Positions 6,067-11,775 of a DNA stretch of 11,775 nucleotides are shown here, piece by piece; position 1 is the stretch's first letter; every line of letters starts with the position of its first letter. The notes under the pieces are model-generated. The model was not told the DNA's origin, did no database searches, and saw only the letters and a program-made list of their open reading frames with translations. Both the position numbers and the translations under genes were made by a program. Source of the stretch: Acidobacteriota bacterium (GTDB lineage: Bacteria > Acidobacteriota > Terriglobia > Terriglobales > Acidobacteriaceae); contig JAJXXG010000955.1 in NCBI GenBank assembly GCA_021781255.1, forward strand, positions 1 to 11,775, written 5' to 3'.

Positions 6067-8595
6067 CTAGCCCTCCCACTTTCTCAGTTCGCACAGGGTT
6101 GAGTTCGGCGTGCAGCCCGGCGCGTGTTTCGAGACCCACCTTGACGCGGTGAGCATGTTGACGCAGCCGCCCCGCTCAGTGGAACCCGGCTTGCCCGGCT
6201 CAAGTGGATCGTATCTTCCCGTGCATCCATAACTATGGATAACGCCCTTGGCAACGCGCCAGGTCACTTCGGCGATGCAAAGCACCGAGCCCCGGTCGTT
6301 AAAGAGTTCCACAATGTCGCCCGTCTTCACGCCGCGAGCCGCCGCGTCGTCGGGATGAATGCGCACCGGCCACCAGTAATAGCCGTCCTTCAGCACGCGG
6401 TGCAGCGGTATTTCGTTGAGCCACGCAGTGTGATTGTCGTAGTGGGTGTGGAAGCTGAAACGCGGGTGCGGCAGAATGATCTGCAGCGAATACTTCTTGT
6501 AGGGTCCGGTCTTGTACCCCTCCGGTGAGGGAATCCAGTGCGGAATGACCGGCCGTTCCTTGTCGTCCGGCATATTCTGGCGCAGGCTTTCCGAAGCGAA
6601 CTCGACCTTGCCGGTATAGGTTCCCAATTCCTTGGCTTTCGCGGTGCCGCGGTTTGGATTGCCGACATCGGCGGTATCGTCGATGCGGTCCTCGGCGTAC
6701 CAGCGCAAACCGGGAGCGAATTTATACTCCTCCGGCCCTGGGCAGGGAATGAGGTGATAACCCTTGCGGTCGAATTCCTCCCACGATAGCGTTTTGGCCA
6801 GGTCTGACGATTCATAAAAAAGCCGCGCCCAGTCGTCTTCCGAATTGCCTTCCGTGAAAAGTTCTTTCATTCCCAGCCGCTCGGCCAGCAGCGTCAGAAT
6901 CTCGTAGTCTGACTTCGACTCTCCCATTGGCTCGATGCACTTTTTCTGGCGCACAACCACGCGATAGTTATTGCCGATATGCGCGTTGGTTGTGTATCCG
7001 CCGCAAGCCGCCCACTCGCCAAGATCGTTGCGTTCCAGGTTCGAGCAGGCCGGCAGAATCACATCGGGAAAGTTCGATTCGCCGCTGAAATAGATATCCT
7101 GCAGGACCACGAACTCCAACTCGGGGCTCTGGTACATCTTCACCCATTTATTTGTGTCCGCCATCGTTCCCATGAAGGACCCGCCGTAGCGGTAGAACAT
7201 CTTGACCTTGGAGTGGCCCTCCATCGGATAGGTGTTGTGAATGAACTGTTGCTCCAGCGTTCTGCCGCAAAAGCCGTCGCCCCAGAACTCTTCCTTGCCG
7301 TTGAGAACCGCGTCGGGCAGAGTCAGGCGGAAGAGCCTTTGCTTGGTCTTGTTCTCCATCGCAAGCTGCCGCTTGGCAATCGGTGCCCTACCCATCTGTC
7401 CCCTCGGCTCGGCATAGGCAGGAAACCAGATGTCGTGATTGGCCGGCGCGCCCATCGTGGTGCCCCAGATATTGATGCCCGGCTTTCCCAGCCCCTGCAT
7501 GGCCTGCAAAAGCACCATCATGCGCGCCCATTCCGTGCCATAGGCGGTGCGGCAGGCGCTGCCTTCGCCGCCGCGGCTTCCGCAGCTCACTGAGGTACGT
7601 TTTGAAGCCCATTCACGAGCCAGAGAGCGAATCTTGCGGGCCGGAATGCCCGATTCCTGCTCGGCCCACTCCGGAGTCTTGGCGAACTTGTCGTCCACTT
7701 CGCCCAGAATGTAGGCCTTGAATCCGTCGAATCCGAAGGTCTTCTCCGCAATGTACTTCTTGTCGTAAAGCCCCTCGGTGATCCACACATGCGCGATGGC
7801 CATAGCCACTGCCGTATCGGAACCGGGCCGCGGAGCCAGCCACGTGCCGTCCATCGCCGCCGCCGTGTAGTTGTAAAACGGATCGATGAAGACTGTCTTG
7901 ACTCCCTTTTCCTTCAGCCAGACGCGCCAGATCGCAGACTCCTGCCCGCTGTACGTGCCGCGCGTCGAATCCGGATCGTTCGACCAGAAGACGATCATCT
8001 CCGTGTTCTTCAGGCCATCTTCCAGCAGATCGAACTGCGGTGGCATGCCAAGACGCCAGTGGAATCCGTAAGTATGCGTGGCGCCCCAGTGCCATCCCTC
8101 CCAGCTATCGGGATTGTCCAGCACCGGCGTGTAGTTGATCATGTTCATGAAGCGATGAAAGGGCCCCATCTTATAGCCGACAACTCCCCAGTTGTGATGA
8201 CTGGATGTCATGCCTGTGATCGCCGAGCCGCCATAAGTGTCGATCAGGCGCTTCATCTCGCTGGAGACGATGTCGAGCGCTTCCTCCCAGCTGATCCGCA
8301 CATACCCTGATTTGCCGCGGTTTTGCGGATTGCGCTCACCCTTCGGATCGAAGTCCACGCGCTTCATCGGATAAAGAATCCGATTCCTCGAATCCACGCG
8401 GTTTCTTTCCGCTTGAACATAAGGGGCAAGACGTAATGCTTTGGGCGGAGAATACTTTTTGCCGCCGGCTTCAATCACCCACGGCTTGTAATCTTCTTCC
8501 GCTACCTGCAGAGGGCGAACACGGACGATTTTGCCGTCCCTGACATAAACGGAGATCGGACCTCCGCCCGTCAAATTAGTGAACACTTGCTCCAT
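6067..8595 (-). CDS. athL-like: Molybdopterin transhydroxylase large subunit (pyrogallol-phloroglucinol transhydroxylase family)
   Basis: The 842-residue protein starts at ATG 8593-8595 behind AAAGGAG. It is a bis-MGD enzyme of the DMSO reductase family whose N-terminus (GGGPISVYVRDGKIVRVRPL) lacks the Cys cluster of formate dehydrogenases and nitrate reductases. That absence is typical of transhydroxylase, which moves a hydroxyl between aromatic rings without net redox. Compared from memory with Pelobacter acidigallici AthL (875 aa), the block around NPDSWEGWHWG and DLLEDGLK is nearly identical. Matching residues are His133 (His144), Tyr141 (Tyr152), Asp163-Ser164-Trp165 (174-176, Ser being the Mo ligand), Tyr394 (Tyr404), Phe442 (Phe468), Cys531 (Cys557) and Tyr534 (Tyr560). 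Two pocket positions differ: Lys142 for Arg153 and Glu344 for Trp354. The MGD-binding C-terminal domain spans about 705-842. No Tat signal is present, so it is cytoplasmic. Likely product is phloroglucinol from pyrogallol or hydroxyhydroquinone. Resorcinol hydroxylase is the alternative. Confidence 0.93.
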   Translation of the reverse strand: MEQVFTNLTGGGPISVYVRDGKIVRVRPLQVAEEDYKPWVIEAGGKKYSPPKALRLAPYVQAERNRVDSRNRILYPMKRVDFDPKGERNPQNRGKSGYVRISWEEALDIVSSEMKRLIDTYGGSAITGMTSSHHNWGVVGYKMGPFHRFMNMINYTPVLDNPDSWEGWHWGATHTYGFHWRLGMPPQFDLLEDGLKNTEMIVFWSNDPDSTRGTYSGQESAIWRVWLKEKGVKTVFIDPFYNYTAAAMDGTWLAPRPGSDTAVAMAIAHVWITEGLYDKKYIAEKTFGFDGFKAYILGEVDDKFAKTPEWAEQESGIPARKIRSLAREWASKRTSVSCGSRGGEGSACRTAYGTEWARMMVLLQAMQGLGKPGINIWGTTMGAPANHDIWFPAYAEPRGQMGRAPIAKRQLAMENKTKQRLFRLTLPDAVLNGKEEFWGDGFCGRTLEQQFIHNTYPMEGHSKVKMFYRYGGSFMGTMADTNKWVKMYQSPELEFVVLQDIYFSGESNFPDVILPACSNLERNDLGEWAACGGYTTNAHIGNNYRVVVRQKKCIEPMGESKSDYEILTLLAERLGMKELFTEGNSEDDWARLFYESSDLAKTLSWEEFDRKGYHLIPCPGPEEYKFAPGLRWYAEDRIDDTADVGNPNRGTAKAKELGTYTGKVEFASESLRQNMPDDKERPVIPHWIPSPEGYKTGPYKKYSLQIILPHPRFSFHTHYDNHTAWLNEIPLHRVLKDGYYWWPVRIHPDDAAARGVKTGDIVELFNDRGSVLCIAEVTWRVAKGVIHSYGCTGRYDPLEPGKPGSTERGGCVNMLTASRWVSKHAPGCTPNSTLCELRKWEG

Positions 8596-8689
8596 GACGA
8601 CGCTCCTTTGTCGATTGAAGTTCGTACTTGCAAGGACGTTCACGGGGAATCGTGCCGGGGCAAGCATGGCCGGCACTACATACGAATAG

Positions 8690-8702
8690 GGCGAAAATCG
8701 CC
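8690..8702. promoter_or_regulatory. Inverted repeat GGCGA-N3-TCGCC in the divergent promoter region
   Basis: GGCGA AAA TCGCC is a perfect 13-bp dyad 95 bp upstream of the transhydroxylase start. It is the proximal of three dyads between the divergent genes and could be the activator-proximal site for the LysR protein or a chance GC repeat. Confidence 0.45.
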
Positions 8703-8724
8703 GTTGATCGCCTAACCCCTCTTC

Positions 8725-8737
8725 TTCGATCCTCGAA
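8725..8737. promoter_or_regulatory. LysR-type box TTCGA-N3-TCGAA (T-N11-A)
   Basis: TTCGA TCC TCGAA is a perfect interrupted palindrome that fits the T-N11-A rule of LysR-type regulator sites. It lies in the 223-bp region between the divergent regulator and the transhydroxylase operon, 130 bp upstream of the large-subunit ATG. It is the best candidate for the main recognition site. Confidence 0.6.
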
Positions 8738-8742
8738 CTCTC

Positions 8743-8772
8743 ATGACAAGCATATACTGGGGGCAGTATGTT
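8743..8772 (+). promoter_or_regulatory. Candidate sigma-70-type promoter for the LysR gene
   Basis: ATGACA (8743-8748, 5 of 6 to the -35 consensus) and TATGTT (8767-8772, 4 of 6 to -10) are 18 bp apart and point toward the regulator at 8819. The dyad at 8754-8769 fills the spacer and reaches the -10 element, as expected for autorepression. No convincing promoter was found for the operon on the other strand. Confidence 0.4.
8754..8769. promoter_or_regulatory. Inverted repeat ATACTG-N4-CAGTAT overlapping the candidate lysR promoter
   Basis: ATACTG GGGG CAGTAT is a perfect 6+6 dyad. Its centre is about 30 bp from the centre of the TTCGA dyad, which in turn is 35 bp from the GGCGA dyad. That is close to three helical turns between neighbours, so all three could lie on roughly one DNA face. 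An even-length dyad is not a strict T-N11-A box. Confidence 0.45.
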
Positions 8773-8818
8773 GCGTAATTCTTTGTCTGTATGTCTTGAT
8801 GCTTTTGAGTTATGACGC

Positions 8819-9709
8819 ATGGAACTTCGTCACCTTCGATATTTCTTAGCGATCGCTGAAAATAAAGGATTTGTCAAGGCGTCGTCCGCCCTGCACATCG
8901 CCCAGCCGGCTCTCTCGCGCCAAATACACGACCTCGAAGAAGAGCTGGGCGTGGTTTTGTTTGAACGTTCCAGATCGGGCGTAACGCTCACCTTCCCTGG
9001 GGAATGCTTCCTCAAGGATGTCCAGCGCCTCTTCACCATCCTTGAAGAGGCTCAGTCGCGTGCGCGAAGAGCACAGAGCGGTTATAGCGGAGCACTCTCG
9101 ATCGGGGTGGTGGAGTCCTTTGCCTGGCACGAGGCAATCACACAATCGCTCAAAAACTTTCAGCATCAATGTCCCGAGGTGGTTTTGAACGTGGCGCTGA
9201 TGAGTTCGCCCGAGCAGTTGGCAGCCATTCGGGACGAACGTCTCACAGCAGGATTCCTCTTTGACCGCATCCCGGAGGACGAGACCTTCGAGGGCATCGC
9301 CGTTCTGGCCACCCGGGCCGTGCTGGCCGTTCCTGAAGGTTCTCCTTATGCAACGCATCCGCCCCAGCGCCTCGCGGATCTGCACGCTGAGGATTTTGTA
9401 TTTATCCAGCGGGCCCATAACCCGCTGCACTACGATCGCATCATCCATGCATGTCACGGCGCAGGGCTAACGCCCAGGATTGTCCAGTCGGGCACAACCG
9501 ACTCTTCAAATCTGAGCCTGGTGGCGGCGGGTTTGGGCCTCACAATCGTTCCTGCCGCGACGGAATCGCGCAAGCCCAAGAGTGTGGTTCTGGTGCCGGT
9601 GGGCGACCTGAACGTGGTGATGACGATGGAATTAGTATGGCGGCGCGATTGCCAGCTACCCGCGTTGCAGAATTTCGTACAGATGCTCGAGGGCAGTAAC
9701 CTTCCCTGA
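8819..9709 (+). CDS. LysR-type transcriptional regulator
   Basis: The 296-residue protein has the standard LysR length. The N-terminal winged helix-turn-helix is clear: MELRHLRYFLAIAE, then FVKASSALHIAQPALSRQIHDLEEELGVVLFER (about residues 18-50), followed by the linker helix. The effector-binding domain follows from about residue 90 (GYSGALSIGVVE onward) to the end, with GLGLTIVPAA near 240. It is divergent from the transhydroxylase operon and separated by 223 bp containing a T-N11-A dyad, the classic layout of a LysR activator that controls its neighbour and itself. The inducer would likely be the aromatic substrate or a ring-opening intermediate; this is inference. No strong ribosome site precedes the ATG. 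It ends 29 bp from the convergent ferredoxin-like gene, and no terminator is visible between them. Confidence 0.95.
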   Translation: MELRHLRYFLAIAENKGFVKASSALHIAQPALSRQIHDLEEELGVVLFERSRSGVTLTFPGECFLKDVQRLFTILEEAQSRARRAQSGYSGALSIGVVESFAWHEAITQSLKNFQHQCPEVVLNVALMSSPEQLAAIRDERLTAGFLFDRIPEDETFEGIAVLATRAVLAVPEGSPYATHPPQRLADLHAEDFVFIQRAHNPLHYDRIIHACHGAGLTPRIVQSGTTDSSNLSLVAAGLGLTIVPAATESRKPKSVVLVPVGDLNVVMTMELVWRRDCQLPALQNFVQMLEGSNLP

Positions 9710-9738
9710 GCGGTTCTCGAATGGGGCTGGAAGCTGCT

Positions 9739-10068
9739 TCAACGCGGTCTGAAGAGCACCGTCCTGGGCTTCCGGGCCATTTCTTTGGCCAGTTCGTCGA
9801 TAGGGCCGTAGCTCATGCAGTTGGCCTGGCAATGTTTTACGCAGGAAGGCAACTCGCCCCGATCAGTCCGGGCCGCGCACAGGTCGCACAAGGCCGTGGG
9901 AAAGGGCAGGTTGTCTATGGAGAGCCCTTTGGGGGTCTCCATCACGTACTCCGTTACCCTGATTCCCGACTGGCCGACGGGATGGCCGTGCTCCTGCTGG
10001 CACGCCACTTCGCAGGAATGACACCCGGTGCAGTAGTGGTAATCGATCAGCAAACCGCGCTCAGCCAT
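9739..10068 (-). CDS. Small two-cluster ferredoxin-like subunit of a molybdoenzyme
   Basis: A 109-residue protein with Cys13-x2-Cys16-x2-Cys19-x3-Cys23 and Cys61-x2-Cys64-x11-Cys76-x3-Cys80, enough for two [4Fe-4S] clusters, plus an extra Cys84. It is far shorter than the four-cluster beta subunits of DMSO or polysulfide reductases and has no signal peptide or membrane segment. Its ATG (10066-10068) overlaps the end of the large-subunit gene by 8 bp (ATGGCTGA), and AGGAGG lies 9 nt upstream inside that gene, so the two are translationally coupled. It presumably passes electrons to or from the large subunit and a soluble partner, because no membrane anchor gene follows: the next gene is the convergent regulator. 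The function as a subunit is well supported; the redox partner is unknown. Confidence 0.88.
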   Translation of the reverse strand: MAERGLLIDYHYCTGCHSCEVACQQEHGHPVGQSGIRVTEYVMETPKGLSIDNLPFPTALCDLCAARTDRGELPSCVKHCQANCMSYGPIDELAKEMARKPRTVLFRPR

Positions 10069-11775
10069 TCCGGGGGTCCTCCTGCTGGATTTTTTTGAGC
10101 CTCACAAGGGTAGTTTTGTACTGGCCGCCGCCGAAGCCGGCTACACTATCCTGCGGCCCGGGTATCAGTTGGTTGATCTGGTATTCCCAGACGCCGAAGA
10201 GATTCGGCTCGGCGCCCTTCTCTTCCGGCATCCACCACCCGTGCATGGTATTGATCATTTTGGGATGCACCGTCAGGCTGATTTTCGCCTTGCGCCTCAC
10301 CTTCCCCAGATCGTTCTCGATATACACCCACTCGCCGTCGTAAATTCCATACTCTTTCGCCGTCTCGGGATGAATCTCGACCAACGGGTCGCGCATCTTT
10401 TCGCGCAGCCACGGAATCATGCGGTGCTCGGCGTGGAAAAAGAGAGGACTGCGGGTGCCTGAAATCATGATCAATGGGTACTTCTTGTAAAGCTCGGGCG
10501 TGCTCACCGGGCTCTGCGCAGGCTCCTTAAAATAAGGCAGCGGGTCGAGACCCCAGCCAGCGTAAGTCTTCGACCATAGCTCTACCTTCCCGGTCGAGGT
10601 GTTGAAGCCGGGTTTTCCGTCGTCCCTCAGTAGTCCCCGTTCGTGGCGACGGTAAGGCTTGAACGGCCCCTCGGGGGGCATCTCCCACGATCCCTGGTCG
10701 AGCATCTTCTGGAAAGTGGTGCCGGCAGTCTCAAGACGCGCGTTGAAAAGGTCCCTCACCGTGGAGAACTTCTTGCCCACCTCGGGATTTAACCTTTTCG
10801 CCATCTCCAGGTTAATCTCCCAGTCCGATTTGCACTCCCCGACCTGAACGGCCTTCGGGCTCACATTCAGCGGCGCCCACCAGGAACGAAAGCCATCCTT
10901 CTCGGCAAAGGTGGCCGCAGGCAGCACAATATCGGCCAGCGCCATGGTTGTGGGGTTATGAAACAGATCCACGGCCGCAACAAAATCCAGCTTCTTCAAG
11001 GCCTCATAGTGGAACCTCGGACGGGCCGCCTGGCCACCCAGGATGTTGCAGGTCTGTATCCAGGCGGCTTTGATGGGATAGGGATCTCCGGAGGCTATCT
11101 GGTCGATAGCCGCGTCGGGATGCGCCCACCCGCGAAAACCCTTCACCATCGGATACCGGTCCGCGCCAATCCGTTTCGCATTGAGCTTGTCGACTAATTC
11201 CTGCCCATATAACCCGACCAGTTCTTCCGTGGTGTAGGGATAGGTGGTCACTCCGTGGGAAGGCCGCGCGATGACGTTCCCGCCCGGCACATCGATATTT
11301 CCGGTAATGCTCCACAGATGGGCGATAGCCTGGGCCACGGCGGGGGAGTCCGGATTCATATCGATGGGAACCCCCCAGTGAATGGCGGCCGGCTTGGCGG
11401 TGGCGAAGGTCTGCGCCGCCGCTATGATTGCCTCTTTGGGCACCCAGGTGATTTCGGAAGCCGTGCTGGGCGGATATTGCTGCACCCGCTCCTTGAGCTT
11501 GTCGAACCCGAAGGTCCACTTGTCGACAAACTCCTGATCATAAAGTTTCTCGTTGATGATGACGTGAAGCATGCCCAGGGCCAGGGCGCCGTCGGTTCCG
11601 GGACGAGGCTTTAAATGATGCTTTGCGCGGGTAGACATCCAGGTGTGACGGGGATCGACCATGATGATCTCGGTGCCGCGTTTCATGCAGTCCACGACCC
11701 AATGGCCGAAGAATGCGTCCGGGCAGGTCGACGTCGGATTTTCCGCCCACACCATCGCCACCTTGGGAACCGTGT
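10061..11775 (-). CDS. Molybdopterin-dependent oxidoreductase large subunit, N-terminus beyond the right window edge
   Basis: The last 570 residues of a bis-MGD enzyme are present, and the frame is open to the window end (VPKVAMVWAENP). Recognisable parts are the MVDPR nucleotide-binding strand, the PRPGTDGALALGM segment, INEKLYDQEFVDKWTFGFDKL, the ADIVLPAATFAEKDG stretch and the C-terminal MGD-binding domain (HPETAKEYGIYDGEWVYIE, then MHGWWMPEE). From memory, GTDGALALGMLHVIINEKLYD and the following region resemble acetylene hydratase and its relatives, the clade that also includes catechol dehydroxylases. The N-terminal Fe-S motif, any Tat signal and the metal-ligand residue lie outside the window, so the reaction cannot be set. 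It pairs with the small ferredoxin-like gene. Given the neighbouring operon, reduction or hydroxylation of an aromatic feeding into it is plausible. A polysulfide/thiosulfate-type reductase is less likely without a membrane anchor. Confidence 0.9.
   Translation of the reverse strand, partial: TVPKVAMVWAENPTSTCPDAFFGHWVVDCMKRGTEIIMVDPRHTWMSTRAKHHLKPRPGTDGALALGMLHVIINEKLYDQEFVDKWTFGFDKLKERVQQYPPSTASEITWVPKEAIIAAAQTFATAKPAAIHWGVPIDMNPDSPAVAQAIAHLWSITGNIDVPGGNVIARPSHGVTTYPYTTEELVGLYGQELVDKLNAKRIGADRYPMVKGFRGWAHPDAAIDQIASGDPYPIKAAWIQTCNILGGQAARPRFHYEALKKLDFVAAVDLFHNPTTMALADIVLPAATFAEKDGFRSWWAPLNVSPKAVQVGECKSDWEINLEMAKRLNPEVGKKFSTVRDLFNARLETAGTTFQKMLDQGSWEMPPEGPFKPYRRHERGLLRDDGKPGFNTSTGKVELWSKTYAGWGLDPLPYFKEPAQSPVSTPELYKKYPLIMISGTRSPLFFHAEHRMIPWLREKMRDPLVEIHPETAKEYGIYDGEWVYIENDLGKVRRKAKISLTVHPKMINTMHGWWMPEEKGAEPNLFGVWEYQINQLIPGPQDSVAGFGGGQYKTTLVRLKKIQQEDPRNG

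Noticed and set aside
5183..8595. DMSO, nitrate or formate dehydrogenase-type assignment for the first molybdoenzyme
   Set aside because: The large subunit lacks the N-terminal Cys motif and Tat signal, the small subunit has three rather than four clusters plus a beta domain, and no membrane anchor is present.
8596..8820. In-frame 75-codon extension of the transhydroxylase large subunit up to the regulator start
   Set aside because: The internal ATG at 8595 has a good AAAGGAG site and matches the known N-terminus. The extension would cover the regulatory dyads and overlap the divergent gene.
8628..8849. 73-codon plus-strand reading frame across the divergent promoter
   Set aside because: No ribosome site or recognisable family, it overlaps the regulator start in another frame, and the region carries dyad operators.
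9730..9740. GAAGC-T-GCTTC palindrome between the convergent regulator and ferredoxin-like gene as a terminator
   Set aside because: The loop would be only 1-3 nt, the stem is short, no U-tract follows on either strand, and it overlaps the ferredoxin-like stop codon.

Overview
This window looks like part of an anaerobic aromatic-degradation locus from a moderately GC-rich bacterium with strong Shine-Dalgarno sites. Nothing in it fixes the phylum. The gene style would suit an anaerobic or facultative Acidobacteriota or Desulfobacterota-type genome, but that is a guess. No rRNA, tRNA, IS element, CRISPR array or phage gene is visible, and no stretch longer than about 225 bases lacks a gene.

Layout. 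A tightly packed minus-strand operon runs from 8595 down past the left edge. In transcription order it encodes: a molybdopterin enzyme large subunit of the pyrogallol-phloroglucinol transhydroxylase family (8595-6067); its three-cluster iron-sulfur small subunit with a C-terminal beta-sandwich domain (6064-5183); two paralogous cyclase-family (PF04199) metal hydrolases (5176-4364 and 4332-3541); an acetyl-CoA acetyltransferase-type thiolase (3516-2335, TTG start); a 3-hydroxyacyl-CoA dehydrogenase-family enzyme (2258-1290, GTG start); a BKACE/DUF849 beta-keto acid cleavage enzyme (1215-364); and the N-terminal 100 residues of an SDR reductase (301 to the left edge). A LysR-type regulator (8819-9709) is divergent from the operon across a 223-bp region holding three inverted repeats. 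Convergent to the regulator are a small two-cluster ferredoxin-like protein (10068-9739) and, overlapping it by 8 bp, the C-terminal 570 residues of a second bis-MGD molybdo/tungsto enzyme that runs off the right edge.

How the genes fit together. The set matches the anaerobic pyrogallol/phloroglucinol route step by step. Transhydroxylase converts pyrogallol (or another trihydroxybenzene) to phloroglucinol. An SDR reduces phloroglucinol to dihydrophloroglucinol. A cyclase-family cyclohydrolase opens the ring to 3-hydroxy-5-oxohexanoate. A HAD-family dehydrogenase oxidises this to 3,5-dioxohexanoate (triacetate). A BKACE lyase cleaves triacetate with acetyl-CoA to acetoacetate plus acetoacetyl-CoA. 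Thiolase then yields acetyl-CoA. Family assignments are read from the sequence. The pathway assignment is an inference from the co-occurrence of all families plus active-site conservation in the transhydroxylase. The main oddities are a duplicated cyclase in which one copy has lost the metal-motif aspartate, two substituted pocket residues in the transhydroxylase, and a second molybdoenzyme next to the regulator.
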